9,145 bases of DNA from Cellvibrio sp. GTDB taxonomy: Bacteria > Pseudomonadota > Gammaproteobacteria > Pseudomonadales > Cellvibrionaceae. The notes beneath the pieces are model-generated. The model ran no database searches, was not told where the DNA came from, and saw only the letters and a program-made list of their open reading frames with translations. The stretch spans positions 1,788 to 10,932 of the forward strand of contig DQHS01000064.1 of the NCBI GenBank assembly GCA_003524365.1, read 5' to 3'. The position numbers and the translations under genes were made by a program. The stretch's first letter is position 1; each line of letters opens with the position of its first letter. Positions 1-6,554 of the stretch are shown here, in pieces.

Positions 1-853
1 ATGAACTTATCAACACTTCAACGCCGTAAATTTTGGCAATCACCGAGGCTTCATCAGCCATCATCAAAATTTGTTTTTTTGCATCATCAACGGAAACCTT
101 GCACAAGGTTGCCGTCTGTTGACAAAGTTTTTGCATTTCCGGGCTTTTAATACCGCGGTGAATATAAGTGCTGATCTGGTTGCCCAGATTGACTGCGCGC
201 GCGGCTGCGCTGGAATGTACATGGTTTTCGCATGCCTCGCTAAGCAGATCACCGAGCGTCCAGTCTTTAATTAAATGCCGGGATAACAAACTGGTATCGA
301 CACCCAAATATTCAAGCGCCAAGCTGTGTTCCGCTTGTGGATCCTGATCGCGCGCCTCAATAAAATTTTCCACCACTTTGCGCCCGGTAGAAATAAGCGC
401 GAGCTCGCTGATGTTGCGCAAAAGTGCCGCGATAAATATTTGCTCTTTTTTATCGCCATCCAAAAACGGCACCATAGCTTTGGCTTGTACCGCCGCGTGA
501 AACGAGCGCGCGAGACTTTTGATCAGCAGTGTTTTGGGTTTACCCTGCAAAAAATTCTCGATCAACGTAGTAGCAAGGGTGATGTTGCGCAGGTTGTCAA
601 ACCCCAAATGGACAATCGCGCGCGAGACTGTTTTGATCGAGGCAAATGAAGGATTGTAGTGTACCGAGTTGGCGATTTTTAATACTTTGGAGGTGAGATC
701 AGCGTCGCGCAAAATGATTTTGGTTAAGTCTTCTGCGCGACATTTTTCATTTTCACTCAGCTCGCAGATCTCCCTCACCACCGCATTGAGGGTCGGCAAT
801 TCCTGTTCAGCAAGAGTGGTCATCCATTCATCAAACCCGCGGATTTCTGTCAT
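1..853 (-). CDS. HDOD-domain signalling protein, partial (C-terminus beyond the window edge)
   Basis: Reading leftward from the ATG at 853-851, the frame stays open for 284 codons to the window edge, so this is a 5' partial gene. The product has the HDOD pattern: LPTLNAVV at residues 19-26, D50 in the ILRDADLT segment, IANSVHY at 60-66 and the AIVHLGFDNLR segment at 79-89. The domain covers roughly residues 15-210, and the rest is an alpha-helical tail. HDOD proteins are usually non-enzymatic relatives of HD phosphohydrolases, used in signal transduction, often with c-di-GMP, chemotaxis or stress pathways. The family's LLHDIG segment reads LLRNIS here (R146, N147), so the metal-binding HD pair is absent and hydrolase activity is not expected. 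No signal peptide or membrane helix is seen, so it should be cytoplasmic. An AGG lies 8 nt before the ATG, a modest ribosome binding site. The specific partner cannot be told from this sequence. Confidence 0.88.
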   Translation of the reverse strand, partial: MTEIRGFDEWMTTLAEQELPTLNAVVREICELSENEKCRAEDLTKIILRDADLTSKVLKIANSVHYNPSFASIKTVSRAIVHLGFDNLRNITLATTLIENFLQGKPKTLLIKSLARSFHAAVQAKAMVPFLDGDKKEQIFIAALLRNISELALISTGRKVVENFIEARDQDPQAEHSLALEYLGVDTSLLSRHLIKDWTLGDLLSEACENHVHSSAAARAVNLGNQISTYIHRGIKSPEMQKLCQQTATLCKVSVDDAKKQILMMADEASVIAKIYGVEVLISS

Positions 854-874
854 AGGGAAAACCTGTGTTGGCGC

Positions 875-908
875 GACTTTGGGTTGTACGGCTAGACTTT
901 GGGATTGT
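875..908. repeat. Two-copy direct repeat upstream of the HDOD gene
   Basis: GACTTTGGGTTGT (875-887) is repeated as GACTTTGGGATTGT (895-908), identical apart from one inserted A. The copies start 20 bp apart, about two helical turns, and lie 22-55 bp before the HDOD start codon. A -10-like TATAGT on the minus strand (917-912) is next to the distal copy, although no good -35 goes with it. The position would suit an operator, but that is inference. Confidence 0.5.
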
Positions 909-1001
909 GGGACTATAGATGTATTCAAACGTTGGACTCCGACGATAGCGACTACATTTGTTATCGGTTATTGGCTTGAGTGTAGTTCAGGTCGCTCAAT
1001 T

Positions 1002-1015
1002 CTGCCTTTTGGCAG
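1002..1015. other. Short perfect hairpin between rpmG and the HDOD gene
   Basis: CTGCC, a TTTT loop and GGCAG form a 5-bp perfect stem. No T-run follows on either strand, so it is not an intrinsic terminator. It lies downstream of the rpmG terminator and about 150 bp upstream of the HDOD start. No function is assigned. Confidence 0.3.
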
Positions 1016-1058
1016 CTTAGATCCATTTTTTATTAGCCGAAGGGAAATTTCAGGCAAT

Positions 1059-1088
1059 AAAAAACCCGGTACAAAGACCGGGTTTTTT
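1059..1088 (-). terminator. Intrinsic terminator of the rpmB-rpmG transcript
   Basis: On the minus strand AAAAAACCCGGT and ACCGGGTTTTTT are exact inverted repeats around a 6-nt loop, giving a GC stem followed by a run of six T. It begins 34 nt after the rpmG stop. The flanking A and T runs make it symmetrical, so it could also stop plus-strand transcription, but no plus-strand gene ends here. Confidence 0.93.
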
Positions 1089-1121
1089 AGCGAAACCAAC
1101 TATCAAGAATTGGACAAGAAC

Positions 1122-1277
1122 TTACTTGATTTTGCCTTCTTTGTAGATCACGTGCTGACGCACAACTGGATCAAACTTTTTGATTTCCATCTTTTCTGGC
1201 ATGGTGCGCTTGTTCTTGTCAGTGGTGTAGAAGTGACCAGTACCAGCAGAAGAGTTCAGACGAATTTTTTCGCGCAT
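1122..1277 (-). CDS. rpmG: 50S ribosomal protein L33
   Basis: This 51-residue protein of the large ribosomal subunit matches L33 almost throughout: MREKIRLNSSAGTGHFYTT at the N-terminus, then the NKR, PEK and KKFDPVVRQHV segments, ending YKEGKIK. It has no cysteine, so it is the zinc-independent (C-minus) form. Its length equals the pseudomonad protein and is four residues shorter than the E. coli one at the N-terminus. AGGAG lies 8 nt before the ATG at 1277-1275. It follows rpmB after 15 bp and is followed by a strong terminator, so the two are very probably co-transcribed, as in many bacteria. The annotation is secure. Confidence 0.98.
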   Translation of the reverse strand: MREKIRLNSSAGTGHFYTTDKNKRTMPEKMEIKKFDPVVRQHVIYKEGKIK

Positions 1278-1292
1278 GACAATAGCTCCTAA

Positions 1293-1529
1293 TTACACTT
1301 TGTGGCCGTTGGCACGAACATCAGCCAACACAGCGTCAATACCACGCTTGTCGATGATACGCATACCTTTTGGAGTCAGGCGCAGAGTCACGAAACGCTT
1401 CTCAGCTTCCACCCAAAAACGGTGAGATTGCAGGTTTGGCAAAAAACGACGCTTGGTGTGGTTTTTTGCGTGGGAAACATTGTTGCCGGTAATTGGACGC
1501 TTACCAGTAACTTGACATACTTTGGACAT
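1293..1529 (-). CDS. rpmB: 50S ribosomal protein L28
   Basis: This 78-residue basic protein of the large ribosomal subunit begins MSKVCQVTGKRP, followed by the conserved NNVSHAKNHTKRRFLPNL region and the FVTLRLTPKGMRIIDKRGI segment typical of bacterial L28. The length is standard for the family. GAGG lies 7 nt before the ATG at 1529-1527. It is the first gene of the rpmB-rpmG pair and is driven by the promoter at 1751-1779 through a leader of about 214 nt. That leader contains inverted repeats immediately before the ribosome binding site, which may allow control of translation or elongation. Confidence 0.98.
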   Translation of the reverse strand: MSKVCQVTGKRPITGNNVSHAKNHTKRRFLPNLQSHRFWVEAEKRFVTLRLTPKGMRIIDKRGIDAVLADVRANGHKV

Positions 1530-1549
1530 TTTAGTGCCTCATTAAAAAT

Positions 1550-1578
1550 CAGCGCGCTAGCTGGAAGCGCTGTGCTAG
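1550..1578 (-). promoter_or_regulatory. Interlocking inverted repeats in the rpmB leader
   Basis: In the minus-strand RNA the order is CTAGC (1578-1574), CAGCGC (1572-1567), GCTAG (1561-1557), GCGCTG (1555-1550). The first pairs with the third and the second with the fourth, so the two stems overlap. They must either exclude each other or form a pseudoknot. The second stem is followed by A and five T, a weak terminator-like tail, and then by the rpmB GAGG box. The arrangement would suit an attenuator or a ribosomal-protein binding site, but only the pairing is seen and the function is inferred. Confidence 0.4.
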
Positions 1579-1750
1579 AACCGTGAAACAGACTAACAAC
1601 CAGCCTAGAGCATTGTTGTAAGCAGCCTATTCTTTTCTTTCCTAAACGCGGGTTATAACCAGAGTTGGAGCAGCAAATTTCAGCGGGAAATCTGCGCGAA
1701 ACTGACGCTTTTTTACTACGTCTTCACAACCCTGCCGCAAAGAGGCGCGT

Positions 1751-1779
1751 TTTATACCAAAACAGCCCTGCGATAGCAA
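1751..1779 (-). promoter_or_regulatory. Strong sigma70-type promoter of rpmB-rpmG
   Basis: On the minus strand a -35 TTGCTA (1779-1774), a 17-bp spacer and a -10 TATAAA (1756-1751) are preceded by TGG, an extended -10. Upstream, at about 1783-1807, runs of T and A sit where an UP element would contact the RNA polymerase alpha subunits. The bases just after the -10 are GC-rich (ACGCGCC), the discriminator type seen at stringently controlled ribosomal promoters. Transcription would begin near 1744, giving a leader of about 214 nt. The motif is seen directly; stringent control is inferred. Confidence 0.75.
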
Positions 1780-1836
1780 TGAAAAGGTGCTTTTTTAGCC
1801 AAAAAAACTGGCACTCGCTACACTCTTGAAGCGATT

Positions 1837-2511
1837 TCAGAGCAATCCCCGCTCGGCGAAGGAAATTACCTCTGCATCACCCACTACCATATGATCAATC
1901 ACCCGCACGTCGATCAAGTCCAGCGCCGCCTGCAAACGTTGAGTGATGCGGCAGTCGGCCTGGCTTGGCTCAGCAACACCACTTGGATGGTTGTGGCTGA
2001 GGATCACAGCGGCGCAATTGTGCGCGAGCGCGCGTCTTACTACCTCACGAGGATAGACTGAGGCACCATCGATAGTGCCGAAGAATAATTCCTCGTAGGT
2101 GATCAGGCGATTTTGGTTATCCAGAAACAAGACCGCAAATACCTCGCGCGGTTGATGGCGCAGCTGGGCGCTTAAGTAGTTCCGCACCAGATCCGGGCTG
2201 GTGAGCAGGTCGCCCGTTTTCATCACCGCCGATAAATGACGCCGCCCCATCTCCAGTACCGCCTGCAGTTGCGCGTACTTGGCATTGCCGAGCCCGAGCC
2301 CTTTGCAGAACTCGGATTGCGATGCTTCCAACAGCGGGCGCAGACCGCCGTATTCCTGCAACAACTCGCGCGCAAGATCAACGGCAGATTTGCCCACACA
2401 GCCAACACGCAGGAAAATGGCGAGTAGTTCTGCATCGGATAAGGCGCGCGGGCCAAGGGATAATAATTTTTCGCGGGGGCGTTCGGCGGCGGGCCAATCG
2501 GCAATCGACAT
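1837..2511 (-). CDS. radC: RadC-family JAMM/MPN+ domain protein
   Basis: The 224-residue product has the usual RadC length and layout. An N-terminal helix-hairpin-helix-like part opens with SIADWPAAERPREKLL, and a JAMM/MPN+ metalloprotease-like domain covers about residues 100-224. Its metal motif is clear: HNHPSG with H173 and H175, then S183 and D186. The GTIDGASVYPREVVRRA segment also fits. RadC was once thought to be a DNA repair protein, but that role has been withdrawn for E. coli and the true substrate is unknown. The start at 2511-2509 was chosen because AAGGAG lies 6 nt before it and the protein then begins as in homologues; the frame is open further upstream (to 2592), but those residues are not family-like. 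It diverges from coaBC. No terminator separates it from rpmB, so read-through is possible. Confidence 0.95.
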   Translation of the reverse strand: MSIADWPAAERPREKLLSLGPRALSDAELLAIFLRVGCVGKSAVDLARELLQEYGGLRPLLEASQSEFCKGLGLGNAKYAQLQAVLEMGRRHLSAVMKTGDLLTSPDLVRNYLSAQLRHQPREVFAVLFLDNQNRLITYEELFFGTIDGASVYPREVVRRALAHNCAAVILSHNHPSGVAEPSQADCRITQRLQAALDLIDVRVIDHMVVGDAEVISFAERGLL

Positions 2512-2601
2512 GACGTTCTCCTTAATATGCGCCGTTAAAAAGCGCGTTTCCTTGTAGTGAACTCTGATCATTACTTTTAGTACCGCAACCATCGGCGACA
2601 G

Positions 2602-2631
2602 TTACGGAAAGGCTGGCAAGAATGGTATCTT
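2602..2631 (+). promoter_or_regulatory. Candidate coaBC promoter
   Basis: TATCTT (2626-2631) preceded by TGG resembles an extended -10. TTACGG 18 bp upstream is a poor -35. The site lies about 114 bp before the coaBC start, inside the divergent radC-coaBC intergenic region. No better candidate was found by eye, and no clear radC promoter is visible on the other strand. Confidence 0.25.
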
Positions 2632-2646
2632 ATCCCGCATTCGTCA

Positions 2647-2660
2647 AGCCCTACGGGGCT
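2647..2660 (+). other. UNCG-loop hairpin in the coaBC leader
   Basis: AGCCC and GGGCT form a 5-bp stem closed by the loop TACG. That belongs to the UNCG class of unusually stable RNA tetraloops. There is no T-run after it, so it is not a terminator. It sits 85 nt before the coaBC start and could shape the leader RNA; its role is unknown. Confidence 0.35.
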
Positions 2661-2744
2661 GGCGCCGTTAGTGGCCAATTACACAAAGCAAGGCTAAGGT
2701 TGTTCACTAGACGTTCTTTTTATCGCCGGAATCCAACCGCCCCT

Positions 2745-3947
2745 ATGACATCACTTGCCAACAAACAGATTCTGCTCGGCGTGACCGGCGGTATTGCCGC
2801 GTATAAAAGCGCCGATCTCGTGCGTCGCCTGCAAGATGCGGGCGCCAGCGTACAGGTGGTGATGACGCCCGCAGCGCAGGAATTTATCACGCCGCTAACC
2901 ATGCAGGCGCTTTCGGGCAATCCCGTGCATACGCAGTTACTCGATCCTGAAGCCGAGGCGGGCATGGGCCATATCCAGCTGGCACGCTGGGCGGATTTGG
3001 TATTGATAGCCCCAGCCACGGCGGATTTTATGGCGCGCCTCACCCAGGGGATGGGCAATGATCTGCTCACCAGCATCTGCCTGGCGACCCCCGCACCTAT
3101 CGCTCTGGCACCAGCAATGAACCAGGGCATGTGGAATAACCAAGCCACGCAAACCAATCTGGATGCATTAATCCAGCGCAAGATTCATATATTTGGCCCC
3201 GCCGATGGTGGCCAAGCCTGCGGCGATATAGGACTCGGGCGCATGCTCGAACCCTTGCAGCTGGTCGATGCGGCTGCCCGCCTGTTTACCAGCGGCAGCT
3301 TGGCGGGGAAAAAAGTGGTGATTACTGCTGGGCCCACGCGCGAAGCGCTCGATCCGGTTCGCTACCTGAGCAACTATAGTTCGGGCAAAATGGGCTACGC
3401 ATTGGCGCAGGCAGCAGCTGAAGCCGGGGCTGAGACGATTTTGATTAGCGGCCCAACCCAGCTGGCTACACCGGCGCGGGTAAAACGTATTGATGTGATC
3501 AGCGCACAAGACATGCATAGCGCCAGCCTGGATGAAGCAAAGGGTTGTGATTTATTTATCGCCGCCGCCGCCGTAGCCGATTATCGTCCGGCGCAAATTG
3601 CTGCGCAGAAAATGAAAAAAGGTGAAAGCGACACTCTGATGGTGTCGTTGGTAAAAAATCCGGACATAGTGGCGAGCATTGCCGCACTTGATCCCAAACC
3701 CTTTACCGTAGGTTTTGCAGCCGAAAGCGAAAACCTATTGGAATATGCGCGCGCAAAATTAGTGCGCAAAAACTTGGATCTGGTGGTCGCCAATAACATT
3801 AGCGATAGCCAGATTGGTTTTAACAGCGATGACAATGCGGTGATTCTGGTCGATAAAAACTCCACTATCGAGATCAGCCAACGCAGCAAACAGCAACTTG
3901 CGCGCGAACTCATCGCACGACTTGCACAAACAATAACAGCCCCGTAG
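2745..3947 (+). CDS. coaBC: Bifunctional phosphopantothenoylcysteine decarboxylase / phosphopantothenate-cysteine ligase
   Basis: This cytoplasmic flavoprotein (also called Dfp) makes 4'-phosphopantetheine from phosphopantothenate in two steps of coenzyme A synthesis. The N-terminal CoaC (decarboxylase) half, about residues 1-180, has the FMN-binding LLGVTGGIAAYK start, the catalytic H76 in GHIQLARWADL, the PAMNQGMW motif with N126, and the active-site C159 in QACGDIGLGRML. The CoaB (ligase) half shows GPTREALDPVRYLSN (N210), SSGKMGYALA, AAAVADYRP and K289 in QKMKK. These match the E. coli residues nearly position for position. The 400-residue length fits the family (E. coli 406). The ATG at 2745 was chosen by homology, although no good Shine-Dalgarno precedes it. 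The frame is open back to 2622, but those 41 residues do not look like family sequence. In Pseudomonas dut follows; here algC does, after 66 bp. Confidence 0.96.
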   Translation: MTSLANKQILLGVTGGIAAYKSADLVRRLQDAGASVQVVMTPAAQEFITPLTMQALSGNPVHTQLLDPEAEAGMGHIQLARWADLVLIAPATADFMARLTQGMGNDLLTSICLATPAPIALAPAMNQGMWNNQATQTNLDALIQRKIHIFGPADGGQACGDIGLGRMLEPLQLVDAAARLFTSGSLAGKKVVITAGPTREALDPVRYLSNYSSGKMGYALAQAAAEAGAETILISGPTQLATPARVKRIDVISAQDMHSASLDEAKGCDLFIAAAAVADYRPAQIAAQKMKKGESDTLMVSLVKNPDIVASIAALDPKPFTVGFAAESENLLEYARAKLVRKNLDLVVANNISDSQIGFNSDDNAVILVDKNSTIEISQRSKQQLARELIARLAQTITAP

Positions 3948-3949
3948 AA

Positions 3950-3968
3950 CCCGTCTGGCGACAGCGGG
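3950..3968 (+). other. GNRA-loop hairpin between coaBC and algC
   Basis: CCCG-(bulged T)-CTG pairs with CAG-CGGG around the loop GCGA, a GNRA tetraloop. It starts 2 nt after the coaBC stop. No T-run follows, so it is probably not a terminator; it could stabilise the 3' end of the upstream message or mark a processing site. The rest of the 66-bp gap holds only the algC ribosome binding site. Confidence 0.4.
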
Positions 3969-4013
3969 CTTACCAAGGCAAAACTTCGCGCTTTAGTTAA
4001 AAAAGGTGTACGT

Positions 4014-6548
4014 GTGAATCCAGACCCATTAAAAGCCAAAGCCAAACCCAAGCCCGATGCCGGCACACACCTATCGCGCAGCGCGCAGCGCGCTCTGGAC
4101 ACGGCCAAACGCAAAGCGGCGATCCAGCAAAAAATATTATTGATTTTATTGGGTATCGCCTTGGTGCTGAATGCCATTATCGGCTTTGTGCTTTACCAAA
4201 AATTGGTGATTGAACAACAGCAAGAAAATCTGCGCAGCCTGACACAAGCCGAAGTAGACAAGTACAACCAGAATCTGACGCGCTATTTCCAGCAGCAAAC
4301 CCAAATGATCGACCAATTGGCCGCCGAGCCGGAATTGGTGGCAATACTGGATTTCACCAATCCTGCCAATACACCGGAAGCGCGTGCGCTACTAGAAAAA
4401 AAATGGCAACAGGCAACCGCCTCCGCACTTAACTTGCGCCTGATTCCCATCGGCAGCGCTGAGCTGGACCGCGAAGCCGAGTTCCCCATTCGCTATGCCG
4501 AGCTGGATCTTATTCAGCGCGCTGAGAAACGTGTACCCGCACTGCCCGAGTTAGTACAAATCAATGATCGCTGGATACTTAACTGGGTTCGCCCTCTGCC
4601 AGCGTCGGGGCAAGAGCCGCCTATCGGCAGCCTGATGATGAGCATCGATGCGAGCGAATTGATCAATTTATTTGCACCCACAGAACCCACACTAGGTGAG
4701 TACATTTTGCTGCAACAATTTACCGGCAGCCCCCCGCAAATAGTGACCAAAATTGGTACAGGTACAACTGGTAATAGCTTGCAAGGCAATATTGCTGGCA
4801 GCCACCTCGCGGTAAAATTTACACCCTCGGACCAGTTACTGTTACTCGCTGAAGAATTACCTGCGCTCTGGCTCACTGTTGTCAGTTTAATTGTCGCGGG
4901 CAGTCTTGCGCTGGTGTGGGCCCTCAGCAAAATTCTGGTGCGCGCCGAATTGGGCGAAAAAAATACCGCCGCACCACTGCTTGCTGATGTGGCAAAAAGT
5001 CATAAGGACTCAGTCGCTACCAGTGATGCCATGACGGATCCACTGTTTCAGAAACAGGATATTCTCGATATTGCGGTTATAGATGAAGATGAAAATATCC
5101 TCGGCCTGCAAGCCTCGGGCAAAAAAGCCAGAACTGGCGCCGGCGCTAAAATCAATGAAGAGACAATACCTGCAGAAATCTTTCGCTCTTACGATATCCG
5201 CGGTCTGGTAGGCAACCAAATTACTCCCGATCTCGCACAGTTACTCGGCCAGGCAATTGGCAGTGAAGCTATTGATCAGGGCGAACAAAATATTGTGGTG
5301 GCGCGCGATGGCCGCACCCACAGTGAGTCACTCACCCAAGCCTTGGTACGTGGGATTTTGCGCACCGGCTGCAACGTCATCAACATCGGAGTGGTGCCCA
5401 CACCACTCCTGTATTTTTCTACATTTCATTTCGACGATACCAGCAGCGGTGTCATGGTTACCGCCAGCCACAACCCCAAAGAATATAACGGTTTTAAAGT
5501 AGTGATGAATAATCGCGCACTAGCCGATGATGCCGTTACCGATTTACGCGCGCGCATCATTGGCCAACGCTTTCATCAAGGTTTGGGGGAGGAAACACCC
5601 CGCACGATTATTCCCGATTACATCGACCGTATTTTTTCCGATGTCGCACTCGCGAGTAATGTTTCCATCGTAATCGATGCAGGCAATGCCGTTACCGGCA
5701 TTGTGGCACCGCAACTGTTTGAAGAGCTCGGCTGCGATGTTATTCCACTTTTTTGTGATCTTGACGGTGAATTTCCCAATCATGATCCCGATCCAACCGT
5801 GGAAAAAAATCTGCAGGCCTTGATTGCAAAAGTGCAGGAAACCAATGCTGATATTGGTGTCGCCTTTGACGGCGATGGCGATCGCTTAGTGGTGGTCACG
5901 CCCAAAGGCGATATTATTTGGCCTGATCGGCTATTGATGTTGTTCGCCAAAGATGTGCTCTCTCGCAACCCCGGTGCCGATGTATTGTTCGATGTAAAAT
6001 GCTCGCGCCAATTGAATCAGGTTATCAGCAGCTACGGCGGCCGCCCGATTATGTGGAAGACCGGCCACTCGCCCATGAAAGCCAAAATGGAAGAGACGCA
6101 GGCGCTGATAGGCGGCGAATATTCCGGCCATATTTTTATTAAAGATCGCTGGTACGGTTTTGATGATGGTATTTATGCTATGGCGCGTCTGCTGGAAATC
6201 ATCACCCTGCGCGACCAAAAAATCGATGACATTTTTGCGGCTTTCCCGCAACTCTATTCAACACCGGAAATTAAAATCGCGATTCCCGAACTCGATAAAT
6301 TCGGGCTGATTAAAAAGCTCAGCGAAATCGGTGATTTCGCCAACGGCACCATCACCACCATTGATGGCCTGCGGGTGGATTACACCAAAGGCTGGGGCTT
6401 GGTGCGAGCCTCTAATACATCACCTGCGTTAACACTGCGTTTTGAAGCGGAATCGCAAGAATCACTGGAGAAAATCCAGCAAATTTTCAAACGGGAATTG
6501 CTCAAAGTCGATAACCGTTTAACGTTTAATTTAAATTCACAGGATTAA
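4014..6548 (+). CDS. algC: Phosphomannomutase/phosphoglucomutase with membrane-anchored N-terminal sensor-like extension
   Basis: The enzyme interconverts mannose-6-P/mannose-1-P and glucose-6-P/glucose-1-P, supplying sugar nucleotides for lipopolysaccharide and exopolysaccharides. The catalytic core, residues 390-844 (455 aa, close to the classical 463-residue AlgC), begins FRSYDIRG. It has the phosphoserine S485 in VTASHNP, the magnesium loop DGDGDR at 619-624, the sugar-binding GEYSGH (E702, S704) and the phosphate-binding RASNTSP (R798, S800, N801, T802). Ahead of it are 389 extra residues: a basic cytoplasmic start, a membrane helix at about 41-61, about 220 probably periplasmic residues, a second helix at about 284-304 and an 85-residue linker. 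This resembles a sensor or chemoreceptor layout and the long AlgC form annotated in pseudomonads. The start is GTG at 4014 with AAAGGTG just upstream; an internal ATG at 5031 has no usable ribosome binding site, so a separate soluble form is not supported. argB follows after 6 bp, probably in the same transcript. Confidence 0.95.
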   Translation: MNPDPLKAKAKPKPDAGTHLSRSAQRALDTAKRKAAIQQKILLILLGIALVLNAIIGFVLYQKLVIEQQQENLRSLTQAEVDKYNQNLTRYFQQQTQMIDQLAAEPELVAILDFTNPANTPEARALLEKKWQQATASALNLRLIPIGSAELDREAEFPIRYAELDLIQRAEKRVPALPELVQINDRWILNWVRPLPASGQEPPIGSLMMSIDASELINLFAPTEPTLGEYILLQQFTGSPPQIVTKIGTGTTGNSLQGNIAGSHLAVKFTPSDQLLLLAEELPALWLTVVSLIVAGSLALVWALSKILVRAELGEKNTAAPLLADVAKSHKDSVATSDAMTDPLFQKQDILDIAVIDEDENILGLQASGKKARTGAGAKINEETIPAEIFRSYDIRGLVGNQITPDLAQLLGQAIGSEAIDQGEQNIVVARDGRTHSESLTQALVRGILRTGCNVINIGVVPTPLLYFSTFHFDDTSSGVMVTASHNPKEYNGFKVVMNNRALADDAVTDLRARIIGQRFHQGLGEETPRTIIPDYIDRIFSDVALASNVSIVIDAGNAVTGIVAPQLFEELGCDVIPLFCDLDGEFPNHDPDPTVEKNLQALIAKVQETNADIGVAFDGDGDRLVVVTPKGDIIWPDRLLMLFAKDVLSRNPGADVLFDVKCSRQLNQVISSYGGRPIMWKTGHSPMKAKMEETQALIGGEYSGHIFIKDRWYGFDDGIYAMARLLEIITLRDQKIDDIFAAFPQLYSTPEIKIAIPELDKFGLIKKLSEIGDFANGTITTIDGLRVDYTKGWGLVRASNTSPALTLRFEAESQESLEKIQQIFKRELLKVDNRLTFNLNSQD
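5323..5335. promoter_or_regulatory. SlmA-box-like palindrome inside algC
   Basis: GTGAGTCACTCAC consists of the two perfect 6-bp half-sites of the known SlmA-binding sequence GTGAGTACTCAC, with one extra C at the centre. It lies in coding sequence, and SlmA sites are known to occur within genes. The extra base changes half-site spacing, so binding is not assured. The nine central bases recur at 7512-7520, before slmA. Confidence 0.35.
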
Positions 6549-6554
6549 TTTGTT

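Noticed and set aside
669..1292. 207-codon plus-strand open frame
   Set aside because: It lies antisense to the HDOD start, the rpmG terminator and all of rpmG. The minus-strand genes are certain, and its translation has no recognisable family features.
1651..1660. GGTTATAACC palindrome as a second rpmB promoter -10
   Set aside because: TATAAC on the minus strand is a fair -10, but no -35 lies at a usable spacing, while the promoter at 1751-1779 is far better.
1783..1814. GTGC-T6 / A7-GCAC inverted repeat as a radC terminator
   Set aside because: The stem is mostly A:T with a 3-4 nt bulge and no GC stem followed by a T-run; the A/T tracts fit better as an UP element for the rpmB promoter.
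2512..2592. Longer RadC starting at 2592
   Set aside because: AAGGAG sits 6 nt before the ATG at 2511, and RadC homologues begin there; the extension has no support.
2622..2744. N-terminal extension of CoaBC from an upstream ATG
   Set aside because: The 41 extra residues are not family-like, and the protein from 2745 matches E. coli CoaBC residue numbering almost exactly.
3581..4177. 198-codon minus-strand open frame across the coaBC-algC junction
   Set aside because: It is antisense to two well-supported genes, and its composition looks like a shadow frame.
5031..6548. Internal start giving a soluble AlgC
   Set aside because: The ATG at residue 340 is in frame, but the nearest AAGGA is over 20 nt away, so it is not a convincing start.
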